Notes: a model not told the origin generated them from the letters alone. A stretch of 64,000 bases of DNA from Lachnospiraceae bacterium (GCA_900752065.1 CAADTT010000078.1:1-64000); one strand, 5' to 3'. Shown: positions 1 through 8,454, counted from the stretch's first letter. Program-made: numbers and translations.

Positions 1-98
1 AATTGATGTGGATAACCCATTCAAAAATAGAGAGAATGGTGAAAAAAGCATTTTTATAATATCGGCAGGCTAAAAGATATATTTACCTTTCAATGCTG

Positions 99-144
99 AT
101 ATGTCAACGGAATTATTGACATATGCCATAAATTATTTTATACT
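99..144 (+). promoter_or_regulatory. Promoter and palindromic operator of the Crp/Fnr gene
   Basis: TTGACA (116-121) and TATACT (139-144) are separated by 17 bp, a near-consensus sigma-A promoter. A 9-bp inverted repeat, ATATGTCAA (99-107) and TTGACATAT (116-124), overlaps the -35 box, so a repressor or the regulator itself could bind there. The transcription start would fall near 151, which rules out the upstream ATG at 145 as the translation start. Confidence 0.7.
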
Positions 145-168
145 ATGTGTATTCAAGGAGGTGTACCC

Positions 169-828
169 ATGGATTTTTCATCCTATTTTCCAATTTGGAA
201 CAAACTGACACCGGCCCAGCAGCAGCTTTTGGAGCGAAATGCTGTTTTACGAAAAGTGGACAAAGGGACTGTGATTCACAACGGAACTGTGGAGTGTACC
301 GGTCTTCTGCTGGTAAGAAGCGGACAGCTTCGTGCCTATATTCTTTCCGATGAAGGACGGGAGATTAGCCTCTATCGTTTGTTTGATCGGGATATTTGCC
401 TGTTTTCCGCCTCCTGTATGATGAACAGCATTCAGTTTGAGATCACCATTGAGGCTGAGAAGGACACAACGATGTGGGTTATTTCTGCTGACACTTATCA
501 GCGCATTATGAAAGAGTCTGCTGTGGTAGCTAATTTTACCAACGAAATTATGGCCACCCGTTTTTCTGAGGTTATGTGGCTCATGGAGCAGATCATGTGG
601 AAAAGCTTTGATAAAAGGCTGGCAGGATTTCTGCTGGAGGAATGTGGCTTAGAGGAAACAAACATCCTCAAGATTACCCATGAAACCATTGCCAACCACA
701 TGGGTACCGCCCGTGAGGTAGTTACCCGAATGCTTCGCTATTTCCAGAACGAGGGTATGGTCAAGCTCACTCGTGGAACAGTGGAGATTGTAGACAAAAT
801 CAGACTGGAACAATTGCAAAATGATTAA
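169..828 (+). CDS. Crp/Fnr-family transcriptional regulator
   Basis: Predicted DNA-binding regulator of 219 residues, normal for the Crp/Fnr family. The N-terminal part (about 15-130) has the spacing of a cyclic-nucleotide-binding-type beta barrel. The C-terminal part carries a winged HTH with THETIANHMG followed by the recognition helix TAREVVTRMLRYF, which keeps the E-x-x-T-R pattern that reads TGA-type half-sites. No N-terminal cysteine cluster like that of E. coli FNR is visible, so oxygen sensing by an Fe-S cluster is not supported. The start at 169 is chosen because AAGGAGG lies 8 bases upstream. The gene is convergent with a thiol/sulfur operon whose promoters share a GTGAT-TTT-ATCAC site, so it is the likely activator (inference). 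Confidence 0.9.
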   Translation: MDFSSYFPIWNKLTPAQQQLLERNAVLRKVDKGTVIHNGTVECTGLLLVRSGQLRAYILSDEGREISLYRLFDRDICLFSASCMMNSIQFEITIEAEKDTTMWVISADTYQRIMKESAVVANFTNEIMATRFSEVMWLMEQIMWKSFDKRLAGFLLEECGLEETNILKITHETIANHMGTAREVVTRMLRYFQNEGMVKLTRGTVEIVDKIRLEQLQND

Positions 829-829
829 G

Positions 830-878
830 CAAAAAGGACATCTGCTTGCTATTAGTTGCAAGCAGATGTCCTGATTTT
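830..878. terminator. Bidirectional terminator between convergent genes
   Basis: A perfect 15-bp stem (835-849 with 858-872) with an 8-base loop sits between the regulator stop and the stop of the minus-strand reductase. Five A's precede it on + (a T run for the minus transcript) and TTTT follows on +, so it can stop transcription from both sides. Confidence 0.9.
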
Positions 879-2570
879 ATGCTCGATCCATTCCGCAGGC
901 CGTAGCCGATTCAATGAGACAGCGATCATTGGTCACAGCATCATAGAACCGGAAGCCGCCGGAGAAGTTATAGCAGTCAAAGCCGTTTCCGGCCAGGATA
1001 CGACAGGCAATGTAGCTGCGCAGACCGCTCTGACAGATGACGTAGACAGGCTTACGCTTGTCCAGCTCACCCAGCCGCTCCCGCAGCTCGTCCACCGGGA
1101 TGTTAAAGAAGCCGTCAATGTGTCCGTGTGCGAATTCTTCCACAGTGCGGGTGTCCAACAGAGTTACGCTTCCGTCACGAGGAAGACGATCTGCATCTTC
1201 CAGATGCCATTGTTTCAGAACACCGTTTGCGATATTCTCAACCATAAAGCCAGCCATATTTACCGGGTCTTTCGCAGAGGAATAAGGCGGTGCGTAGGCC
1301 AGATCCAGATCCTTCAGTTCCGTGGCTTTCATTCCTGCCCGGATAGCAGTGGCCAGCACATCAATGCGCTTATCCACACCTTCATAGCCTACGATCTGCG
1401 CACCCAGCAGGCGATAAGTCGCCTTTTCAAAGACCACCTTCATTGTCATGACTTTCCCGCCGGGGTAGTAACCTGCATGGCTCATGGGTGACAGGATAAC
1501 CGTATCAACATCCAGCCCTGTTTTTCTGGCGTTGGTCTCATTTACGCCGGTAGTAGCGGCAGTCATGCCGAAGATCTTGATGACACTGCTGCCTTGGGAG
1601 CCGGTATAATGGCTGTCTCCGCCACAGATGTTGTCCGCAGCGATTCGTCCCTGTTTATTGGCAGGGCCAGCCAAAGAGATCAGAGCATCCTGCCCGGTGA
1701 CGAAGTGCTTCACTTGCACCGCATCGCCCACGGCATAGATGTCGGAAATGGAGGTTTCCATTCGGTCATTGACTACAATACTTCCTTTAATGCCCAGTTC
1801 CAACCCGGCATCCTTTGCAAGGGTGGTTTCGGGAGAAACACCAATGGCCAGGATTACCATATCCGCATGGAGAGACGGTTCTTCTTTCAGCAGCACATCC
1901 ACGCCGCCGTCCCTTTCCTCAAACCCTTCTACGGTATGACCAAGTGCCAGCTTTACACCGTGCTTGCGCATTTCATTATGGATGAAAGAAGCCATATCGG
2001 CATCAAAGGGATTCATAAGCTGTTTTGGACGCTGGACAATGGTGACATCCATCCCCAGCTCCCGGAGGTTTTCTGCCAGCTCCAATCCAATGAAGCCACC
2101 GCCTGCCAGTACAGCGGATTTGGGATGGTTTGCATTGATGTAATCCTTGATATGGAAGGTATCCTCAACAGTACGCAGGGTGAACAGCTTATCAAGACCT
2201 ACACCGGGAAGCCGGGGTTGGGTAGGCTTGGCTCCGGGAGAGAGAATCAGCTTGTCATAGCTCTCCTCGAACTCCTCACCGGTTTCCAGATTTTTCACGG
2301 TAACTTCTTTTTTTCGGGATGGATAGCCGTGACCTCATGGCGCACCTTCATGTTTACATGGAACCGGGAGAAGAAGCTTTCCGGGGTCTGGAGGGTCAGA
2401 TCCGACCGATCGGTAATCACATCACCGATATAGTATGGCAGACCACAGTTGGCATAGGAGATATACCCCGAGCGCTCAAAAACTACGATTTCTGCCTGCT
2501 CATTCAGTCTGCGAATACGGGCGGCAGCGGTAGCACCGCCTGCCACACCGCCCACAATGACAACTTTCAT
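877..2570 (-). pseudogene. CoA-disulfide reductase-rhodanese fusion, split by a one-base frameshift
   Basis: FAD/NAD(P)H-dependent pyridine nucleotide-disulfide oxidoreductase fused to a C-terminal rhodanese, the CoADR-RHD architecture linked to CoA-disulfide, polysulfide or persulfide reduction. The N-terminal piece (ATG at 2570, RBS AAAGGTGG) has the FAD loop GGVAGGATAAARIRR and the single-cysteine site YANCGLPY. The second piece has the second FAD motif ending YAVGDAV and a rhodanese loop CQSGLRS. The frame breaks at an A7 run near 2300-2310. One extra A, or a -1 slip on the in-frame heptamer A AAA AAG, restores a continuous family-length protein of about 564 residues. It could therefore be a pseudogene, a homopolymer sequencing error, or programmed frameshifting. 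It follows the rhodanese gene at 2572 directly, so it is in the same operon. Confidence 0.85.
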
Positions 2571-2571
2571 G

Positions 2572-2892
2572 TTATCGTTCCACCTTTCCCGCATAAGCGG
2601 AAATTCCGCCTATGTTTTTCACGTTGGTATAACCCATCTGCTTCAAAATAGCAGCTGCCTGACGGCTTCTTGCACCGCTGAGACAATGAACAAAAATGGG
2701 GGTAGATTTATTGTCAATCATGCCAGCCACTTTGCTAATGGACTGCAAAGGAACATTTTTACTGCCGGGGATATGCCCCTGCCGGTATTCGTCGGGGGTG
2801 CGAACATCCAGCAGGACTGCGCCATCCGTAGTGCTATATTCTTTGACACCCTGATTGATGTCAGGGCCTTTCAGGAAATCGAAGAATCTCAT
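2572..2892 (-). CDS. Single-domain rhodanese-like sulfurtransferase
   Basis: Cytoplasmic rhodanese of 106 residues. The domain covers almost the whole protein: VLLDVRTPDEY near residue 27, GHIPGSKNVP, and the active loop CLSGARS with the catalytic cysteine near residue 70. Rhodanese domains carry sulfane sulfur on this cysteine. The gene lies between thioredoxin and the CoA-disulfide reductase-rhodanese gene with tiny gaps, so the three are probably co-transcribed and handle persulfide or low-molecular-weight disulfide. The start has an AAGGAGG-type RBS. Confidence 0.9.
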   Translation of the reverse strand: MRFFDFLKGPDINQGVKEYSTTDGAVLLDVRTPDEYRQGHIPGSKNVPLQSISKVAGMIDNKSTPIFVHCLSGARSRQAAAILKQMGYTNVKNIGGISAYAGKVER

Positions 2893-2904
2893 CTTTGCAC
2901 CTCC

Positions 2905-3210
2905 TTACAGCATGGCGAGAATCTGAGCCTTAGGTCTGGCACCGGTGACTTGATTGACAATCTTTCCGTTCTTCATAACCACCAGAGTGGGTATGCTCAT
3001 CACACCGAACTGCATAGCCAGTTCCTGTTCCTCATCCACATTAATTTTAACAACCTTGATATCGGAGCGCTCCTTGGCAATCTCCTCTACCAGAGGAACT
3101 ACCATGCGGCAAGGACCACACCAGGGAGCCCAGAAATCCATCAGGACGGGCTTGTCCGAGTTCAAAACCTCTTGATTGAAATTGTTTTTATTAACACTGA
3201 TAGCAGACAT
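2905..3210 (-). CDS. trxA: Thioredoxin
   Basis: Thiol-disulfide oxidoreductase of 101 residues with the classic WCGPC redox site near residues 31-35, the cis-proline context [12 protein letters not shown], and the usual thioredoxin length. It lacks a signal peptide, so it acts in the cytoplasm. It is the first gene of the downstream thiol operon, and its promoter (3245-3285) carries the activator-type palindrome described separately. RBS AGGAGG precedes the ATG. Which thioredoxin of the cell this is cannot be told from here. Confidence 0.93.
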   Translation of the reverse strand: MSAISVNKNNFNQEVLNSDKPVLMDFWAPWCGPCRMVVPLVEEIAKERSDIKVVKINVDEEQELAMQFGVMSIPTLVVMKNGKIVNQVTGARPKAQILAML

Positions 3211-3244
3211 ATTTAAGTCCTCCTGTTTTCTTTTTTATGGCTTT

Positions 3245-3285
3245 ATTATATCCAGCAGTCGTTCCTTGTTCTGTGATTTTATCAC
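3245..3285 (-). promoter_or_regulatory. Thioredoxin operon promoter with Crp/Fnr-type box
   Basis: On the minus strand, the palindrome GTGATAAAATCAC (3273-3285) is followed after exactly 22 bp by TATAAT (3245-3250). This centres the box near -41, the class II activator position, and no good -35 box is present. The box overlaps the stop codon of the upstream rhodanese lipoprotein gene. The same arrangement recurs at 4508-4548. Confidence 0.75.
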
Positions 3286-3671
3286 TTATCGCCGTTGACT
3301 GTTTCACCGGGCCAACTATTAATTCCGCCGATCTCAATGATATTGGTGTAGCCCAGTTTCACCAGTTTTTCAGATGCCTGCTTACTCCGATTACCGCTGC
3401 GGCAGTATACCAGAATCAGCTGATCTTTATCCGGCAGTTCAGAGATATCCTCTGTGCCAATGGATTCGTTGGCAATATTGATAGCACCGGGAATATGCTT
3501 TTCGCTATATTCCTGAGCAGTACGAACATCGAGGATGATATATCCGGTTTCCTCCTCCATCATCGTAATAGCTTCCTCCATAGTAATCTGTCGATAGGTT
3601 TTTTCAGCGGATTGCGTTGCACAACCAGAGAGAAGCAGTAAAGTCATTAAAATGGGAATGATTCTTTTCAT
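3282..3671 (-). CDS. Rhodanese-domain lipoprotein
   Basis: Secreted, membrane-anchored rhodanese of 129 residues. It starts with a lipoprotein signal peptide (MKRIIPILMTLLLLSGC, lipobox LLSGC, lipidated cysteine at 17), followed by a rhodanese domain with YIILDVRTAQEY, KHIPGAINI and the active loop CRSGNRS. The location implies a sulfane-sulfur or thiol role at the outer face of the membrane. It lies between the SDR gene and the thioredoxin promoter. RBS GGAGG is 8 bases upstream of the ATG. Confidence 0.88.
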   Translation of the reverse strand: MKRIIPILMTLLLLSGCATQSAEKTYRQITMEEAITMMEEETGYIILDVRTAQEYSEKHIPGAINIANESIGTEDISELPDKDQLILVYCRSGNRSKQASEKLVKLGYTNIIEIGGINSWPGETVNGDK

Positions 3672-3696
3672 GTGTATACCTCCATATTTTGAAGAT

Positions 3697-3720
3697 AGGG
3701 CAGCCGTTTCCAGCTGCCCT
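3697..3720. terminator. Stem-loop between SDR and rhodanese lipoprotein genes
   Basis: AGGGCAGC (3697-3704) pairs perfectly with GCTGCCCT (3713-3720). The T-rich stretch lies on the + strand side, so in the minus transcript this is a stem without a good U tract. It may be an attenuator or processing site rather than a full terminator. Confidence 0.45.
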
Positions 3721-3730
3721 GTTTCCTTTT

Positions 3731-4477
3731 TTATGTTCTTGCCATTCCGTCTACACTGAGCACAACGCCCGTGATATAGGATGCTTCGTCAGATGCCAGG
3801 AACACAAATGCATTGGCAATATCCTCCGGCTGACCCAGGCGGCGCAGGGGGATCTGCTTGATGAGCGGATCAATTACTTCCTTGGGAACAGCCTTCATCA
3901 TATCGGTCAGGGTAATACCGGGAGCGACTGCATTCACTCGAATACCCTTCGGACCCAATTCTCGGGCAAGGGAAACCGTCAGGCCATTGACAGCAAATTT
4001 GGATGCGGGATAAGCAAAGCCACTAGGCTGACCGTAAATGCTGACCATTGAGGAGGTGGAGAGAATAACACCTTGACCTTTTGCAATCATGCACTCACTG
4101 GCGGCTCTTGTAGCATTGAACACGCCTTTTACATTCAGATCCATAACCTTATCAAAGGTTTCCTCCGTATACTCGGTAAAGGGAGTGCTTTCGGATACAC
4201 CGGCATTGTTCACCAGAATATCAATGCAACCGTATTTTGAGGCAGTTTCTCGGAACGCATTGCGGACAGATTCCAAATTGGACAGGTTAGGACTGATTCC
4301 CGCAACTGTTGCATCAGGGTACTTTTCTTTCAGCTGCGCAACCGCTTTGTCAGCAGAACCTTGTGAGCTTGCGGTCAGGATTACCGTAGCACCTTCCTTC
4401 AAAAATTTGTCTGCGGTAGCGTAGCCAATGCCACGGCTGCCTCCGGTGATGATTGCAACTTTATCTTTCAGTCTCAT
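3731..4477 (-). CDS. SDR-family NAD(P)-dependent oxidoreductase
   Basis: Short-chain dehydrogenase/reductase of 248 residues, the classical SDR length. It has the cofactor loop TGGSRGIGYAT near residue 12, NNAGVS near 90, the catalytic serine in STSSMVS and the YPASK Tyr/Lys pair near 155-159. The family resembles FabG (3-oxoacyl-ACP reductase), but the substrate cannot be assigned. The start at 4477 is chosen over the longer frame because AAGGAGG lies 8 bases before this ATG and the promoter TATAAT lies inside the longer frame. It is the first gene of the minus-strand redox cluster and has its own activator-type promoter. Confidence 0.9.
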   Translation of the reverse strand: MRLKDKVAIITGGSRGIGYATADKFLKEGATVILTASSQGSADKAVAQLKEKYPDATVAGISPNLSNLESVRNAFRETASKYGCIDILVNNAGVSESTPFTEYTEETFDKVMDLNVKGVFNATRAASECMIAKGQGVILSTSSMVSIYGQPSGFAYPASKFAVNGLTVSLARELGPKGIRVNAVAPGITLTDMMKAVPKEVIDPLIKQIPLRRLGQPEDIANAFVFLASDEASYITGVVLSVDGMART

Positions 4478-4507
4478 AAGAGTACCTCCTTGTGTTTTTG
4501 TACTCGT

Positions 4508-4548
4508 ATTATAACCTGTTTCGGAGGTACTCTCCGTGATAAAATCAC
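4508..4548 (-). promoter_or_regulatory. SDR promoter with Crp/Fnr-type box
   Basis: GTGATTTTATCAC (4536-4548 on minus) stands 22 bp upstream of TATAAT (4508-4513). It is the same 13-bp site at the same spacing as the thioredoxin promoter. A -35 hexamer is not recognisable, which suggests activator dependence. Confidence 0.75.
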
Positions 4549-4691
4549 ATTTTTCCAAGAAGGAATGATAGAAAAATCATGCCCGTGCATAAATAAAAAG
4601 TCACAGTCATGCTCCGATTTGAAGTGTTTACCGTGGCTTTTCTAGTTTTCAAAACTCTTTGTCTCTGCAAAATTATATGCTTTTCTACATA

Positions 4692-6254
4692 TTAAATAAT
4701 AATCTCAATCCCACCCCGGAAGACTACCGTGCTGCTCTTCTCATCGATTCGGATGTGATCGACCAAACCGCCCCACAGTTCTTCCCGGAACTCCGTCTGT
4801 TCTCCGGTCAAATCTTCCAGCTTGGTGATGAAGTTCGTGAGTATCTCCTTCGTGTCATTCTTTTCCTGGATGAGTGCTTCCAGTTCCTGAAATCGGCTAT
4901 GTTTTTCGCCATAGAGGTTGCGGAGCTTCTCTTCTTGCTCTGCCTGCTCCGTCTGATTCAAAGCAACACTGGCATTCTTCTGGATGAGGTTCGCAAGGTT
5001 CTCCGCGATAATCCTCAGTTCCTGCTCCAGCCGTTCCTGCTCTGCGTCAAGGGACTCCGTCTGACAGACCGTTTCAATTAACCCTTGCAGATTCTCTATG
5101 GTTTCCTCTTTCGCATCAACCAGGGCATTCAGTGCCTTGAGGAACAGCTGCTTGATTTCTTCCTCAGTCAAATGCGGTGTGTTGCAGGGTGGGGTGTCTT
5201 TGCCGTACTTCCGGTTGCAGCGGTAGATGACCTTCCGGTATTTGTCGGTGGAATGCCACACCTTTGAGCCGTACCATCCACCGCAGCACCCACACTTGAT
5301 TTTATTAGAGAAGATGCTTACTCCGCTGTAACGACCATTCTGCTCCCGGCGGGCAAGTTCTGCCTGCACAAAATCAAACTGGGCAGGGGGAATGATGGCT
5401 TCATGGTGTTCCTCCACATAATACTGGGGGATTTCGCCGTTGTTGGTCTTCCTCTTCTTCTGCAGGAAGTCCGTGGTGTACTGCTTCTGGAGGAGCGCAT
5501 CCCCTCGGTACTTCTCGTTGGTAAGGATCGATTTCACCGTGCTGATGTGCCATCTGTCTTTACCAGAAGGTGACTTGATACCCCGGCTTTCCAGTTCCTT
5601 TGTGATAGCATAAAGGGAAAGGCCGCTGATGAAAAGCCGATAAATCAGCCGAACCGTGGCTGCCTGTTCCTCGTTTATCTTGAAGTCCTTGTCATACCCA
5701 AGGAACCAACTGTAGGCAACACTGCCTTTGCCGTCAGCAAACTGCTTTCGCTTGCCCCAGGTCGTGTTCTCGGAAATGCTCCGGCTTTCCTCCTGTGCCA
5801 GGGAACTCATGATGGTTATCATCAACTCGCCCTTGGCATCCAGCGTCCAGATGTTCTCTTTTTCAAAATACACCTCTATACCTTTTTCCTTCAGCTTTCG
5901 TATGGTGGTAAGGCTGTCCACCGTGTTACGTGCAAATCGGCTGACCGACTTGGTAATGATGAGGTCAATCTTTCCGTCAAGGGCATCTTCCACCATTTGG
6001 TTGAAGCCGTCACGCTTTTTGGTGTTGGTGGCGGTGATGCCTTCATCTGAGTACATCCCCACAAACTCCCAATCCTCATGGCCTTCAATGTAGGTCTTGT
6101 AGTAAGTCATCTGTGCCTCGTAACTGGTTGCCTGCTCCTCACGATCCGTAGAAACTCGTGCGTATCCGGCAACCTTCTTTTTCCTTCTGACTGCCACCGG
6201 CTCCGATGTGAACTGGTTGAGGGTAGCAGGTATTTTTCTTACTTTCTTTGCCAT
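4692..6254 (-). CDS. Large serine recombinase (site-specific integrase type)
   Basis: Large serine recombinase of 520 residues. The N-terminal resolvase domain has AGYARVSTD with the catalytic serine at about residue 35 and the SVSRFARNTVDSL arginine motif. A recombinase domain follows (about 190-300), then a zinc ribbon (CGCCGGWYGS, then CNRKYGKDTPPC) and a C-terminal coiled coil rich in Glu/Gln (about 395-475). Such proteins integrate and excise phages or conjugative elements. The start overlaps the end of the next recombinase gene by 16 bp, so the two are co-translated. It is the last prophage gene before the host-like SDR cluster, which places attL at about 4550-4690. Confidence 0.92.
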   Translation of the reverse strand: MAKKVRKIPATLNQFTSEPVAVRRKKKVAGYARVSTDREEQATSYEAQMTYYKTYIEGHEDWEFVGMYSDEGITATNTKKRDGFNQMVEDALDGKIDLIITKSVSRFARNTVDSLTTIRKLKEKGIEVYFEKENIWTLDAKGELMITIMSSLAQEESRSISENTTWGKRKQFADGKGSVAYSWFLGYDKDFKINEEQAATVRLIYRLFISGLSLYAITKELESRGIKSPSGKDRWHISTVKSILTNEKYRGDALLQKQYTTDFLQKKRKTNNGEIPQYYVEEHHEAIIPPAQFDFVQAELARREQNGRYSGVSIFSNKIKCGCCGGWYGSKVWHSTDKYRKVIYRCNRKYGKDTPPCNTPHLTEEEIKQLFLKALNALVDAKEETIENLQGLIETVCQTESLDAEQERLEQELRIIAENLANLIQKNASVALNQTEQAEQEEKLRNLYGEKHSRFQELEALIQEKNDTKEILTNFITKLEDLTGEQTEFREELWGGLVDHIRIDEKSSTVVFRGGIEIII

Positions 6255-7744
6255 GTCTTTACCGTCCCATCCTTATATTCAAAATCCACCTGGGTGTCAG
6301 AAATGATCACCCGGTCAATGTCTGCGGATACTCTTGCCTGGAAGTTCTCACCGAGAAGGTTTTCTGCCGCTTCAAGCAGTTCACTCTCTGACAGGCGTTT
6401 CATTTGGCACTGCGTTCTCGGCTTGGAACAGCACCAGATTTTTATTTTCTTCTTGCCGTAATTGTCCCTTTCGCATTTGCATCCGCAGGAACCGCACCAG
6501 ACCTTATTGGTGAAAGCATTCTGGCCCCGGCGGCCGCTAAACTGCCGGATGATGGATTTCCTGTTTCCATTCAGCAGGGAAAACTCAATACGGTCGGAAT
6601 AAAGGGTCACTTGCTTTATTTCCTTTGAGAAAGCACTCTCATCAAAGGAACCGCCAAGCACTGTCTTCGCAGCTTCTGTGAGTTCCGTTTCCCAAATCGG
6701 TCGGCACTCGCATTGCTTCATGCCTTTGCGCTCTCTGGTGTTGCAGACCCACCGCTTTCTGCCTCCACTGGTTCTCCGGCTAACACCGCATCCGCAATAT
6801 CCACACTTCACTTTGCCGGAGAAGGCTGTAAGGTTGTCCTGATTATTTGGAAACTGCTCCGCTCTCTGCTGCCGGATTTCCAATGCCTTCTGGTAATCTT
6901 CCTCTGATACCAAAGGCTCGAACATCTCATCCACCAGGTACATGGGAAGTTCTCCTTTGTTCCTTCTGCGGATGTGACCTTCGGTGAAGAAATTCTTCTG
7001 AAGCACCATCGTTCCGGTGTAGGACTGGCTTGAAAGTATCTCCTTTATGGTTGTCTGCTCGATCGGCATTCCCATCTGCCCGGTCACACCTCGCTCTGCA
7101 AGGGTCTTTGCAATGCCATAGGCTGATTCCCCGGCAAGGTACCTTCTGTAGATTTCCTTCACCACCTCGCCCTGTTCGGGAATGATGCGGAACATCTCTC
7201 CGTCCCATTCATAGCCGTAGGGTGCTTTGTGGCCGTTTGGGATACCTTGCTCGAACCGCTTTCTGGTAGCCCATTTGATATTCTCTGAAATGCTCCGGCT
7301 TTCTTCCTGTGCAAAGGATGCAAGCAGCGTAAGCATCAATTCTCCGTCTTCTGAAAGGGAGTTGATCTTCTCCCGTTCAAAGTAAACCGCTATTCCCAGG
7401 TCTTTCAGATGCCTGGTCGTATTCAGGCAATCAACCGTGTCTCTGGCAAATCGGCTGATGCTCTTAACCAGCACCATGTCGATCTTGCCTGCATCGCAGT
7501 CTGCCACCAGGCGATTGAACCCATCACGGTGCGCTGTACTCGTTCCGGTAATGCCCTGGTCAACATATACCCCGGCATATTCCCATTCGGGGTTCTTCTG
7601 AATGAGGGTGCTGTAGTAGCTGACCTGTGCTGACAGGGAATGCAGCAACACCTCACATTCCTCGGAAACGCGGGCATAAGCGGCTACTCGTTTCTTACGC
7701 TTTAGCTGTGTCACACTCGGTGTGATTTGTCTGATTCTTGGCAT
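6239..7744 (-). CDS. Second large serine recombinase
   Basis: Serine recombinase of 501 residues from the preferred ATG at 7744, which has AAAGGAGG upstream. The resolvase domain has AAYARVSEE with the catalytic serine near residue 27 and the SISRFARDTVD arginine motif. A recombinase domain follows, then two separate cysteine clusters: CGYCGCG with CNTRERKGMKQCEC, and CGSCGCKCERD with CCSKPRTQC. Doubled zinc ribbons are less common than one and suggest extended DNA contacts. The pair of recombinases may act together as a heteromeric integrase or divide integration and excision (inference). It is homologous to, but clearly diverged from, the adjacent 520-residue protein. Confidence 0.92.
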   Translation of the reverse strand: MPRIRQITPSVTQLKRKKRVAAYARVSEECEVLLHSLSAQVSYYSTLIQKNPEWEYAGVYVDQGITGTSTAHRDGFNRLVADCDAGKIDMVLVKSISRFARDTVDCLNTTRHLKDLGIAVYFEREKINSLSEDGELMLTLLASFAQEESRSISENIKWATRKRFEQGIPNGHKAPYGYEWDGEMFRIIPEQGEVVKEIYRRYLAGESAYGIAKTLAERGVTGQMGMPIEQTTIKEILSSQSYTGTMVLQKNFFTEGHIRRRNKGELPMYLVDEMFEPLVSEEDYQKALEIRQQRAEQFPNNQDNLTAFSGKVKCGYCGCGVSRRTSGGRKRWVCNTRERKGMKQCECRPIWETELTEAAKTVLGGSFDESAFSKEIKQVTLYSDRIEFSLLNGNRKSIIRQFSGRRGQNAFTNKVWCGSCGCKCERDNYGKKKIKIWCCSKPRTQCQMKRLSESELLEAAENLLGENFQARVSADIDRVIISDTQVDFEYKDGTVKTWQRK

Positions 7745-7788
7745 GATACCGCCTCCTTTCGCAGTGACATATTCCCGTAATAACCGCA

Positions 7789-7968
7789 CTATTGCAAGTC
7801 AATATTGGAGAATAATGTGCCGAATATCGGGCGGTATTTTTGTTGCATCTTTGTATCAAACTGCTTGTAGTCATCCTCCGAAATCAACCCTTTTTCGAGC
7901 ATCTGACGGGCGGCACTCATGGTCATCTGGAAGATGATCTCACGCTTTCCTTCTTCCTGACTCATCAT
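7789..7968 (-). CDS. Small SHOCT-like protein of the recombinase operon
   Basis: Acidic-basic protein of about 59 residues. The core, ARQMLEKGLISEDDYKQFDTKM, matches the SHOCT pattern of short C-terminal or stand-alone domains found with recombinases. Its ATG overlaps the stop of the upstream HTH/zinc gene (ATGATGA), indicating translational coupling. Its role is unknown. The position between an HTH protein and the two recombinases suggests an accessory in integration or its control. Confidence 0.75.
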   Translation of the reverse strand: MMSQEEGKREIIFQMTMSAARQMLEKGLISEDDYKQFDTKMQQKYRPIFGTLFSNIDLQ

Positions 7969-8366
7969 CTGCCACCCCCAAACCGATCCTCGATGTAGCA
8001 CTCATGGGAGCAATACTTCCTGTTCGCATTTCCATAGACCGTAAAGGGTTTCTTGCAAACCGGGCAAACGAAGTCGTAATTTGCTTTTCTCTGCACCTGG
8101 TCGAGATGGCTGTTCCACCATTTCATCCGGCAGCGGTCAGAGCAGAACTTCTTTTCTTTTCTGCCAGCGGTCTGTGGTACCGCTTTACCGCAGCACTTAC
8201 AAACCGAAACGTCTGCTGCCGTCTGAACGACAACACCACCAAGGTTTCTCCGCTGGCAGAAGCTCTTCACTGTGTTTTCTGAAATGCCCAGTATCTGACC
8301 GATCTTTTTATAACCATTTCCTGCTTCCCGAAGATTCGTTATCTGCACACGCTGTTCATCTGTCAT
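7965..8366 (-). CDS. HTH plus zinc-ribbon DNA-binding protein
   Basis: Protein of 133 residues. Residues 1-40 form a sigma-region-4-like or resolvase-like HTH (YKKIGQILGISENTVKSFCQRRN). Two zinc-binding segments follow: CKCCGKAV with FCSDRCRMKWW, and CPVCKKPF with YCSHECY. It is first in the recombinase operon and is preceded by one copy of the TTCGGAA-N13-GGCTGCATAGCTG element, so it may regulate that operon or bind that element (inference). It has no enzymatic motifs. RBS GGGAGGA precedes the ATG. Confidence 0.82.
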   Translation of the reverse strand: MTDEQRVQITNLREAGNGYKKIGQILGISENTVKSFCQRRNLGGVVVQTAADVSVCKCCGKAVPQTAGRKEKKFCSDRCRMKWWNSHLDQVQRKANYDFVCPVCKKPFTVYGNANRKYCSHECYIEDRFGGGR

Positions 8367-8406
8367 AGCTGATGTCCTCCCATCGTTGAAGGGTCATCCC
8401 TTCTGC

Positions 8407-8454
8407 CAGCTATGCAGCCGTATCGTTACAAATTCCGAACTTCAGAGAAAAAAG
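8407..8454 (-). promoter_or_regulatory. Element A: conserved TTCGGAA-N13-GGCTGCATAGCTG leader
   Basis: On the minus strand, TTCGGAA (8433-8439), 13 nt, then GGCTGCATAGCTG (8407-8419), preceded by a T6 stretch and followed by the small hairpin GAAGGG-atga-CCCTTC. It ends 40 nt before the start of the recombinase operon. Three more copies lie at 44.06-44.33 kb with the same internal spacing. It could be a phage promoter or regulator site, or a structured leader RNA. Confidence 0.65.

Noticed and set aside
8368..8400. CTGATG near element A as a hammerhead ribozyme core
   Set aside because: The matching GAAA and third stem are missing.
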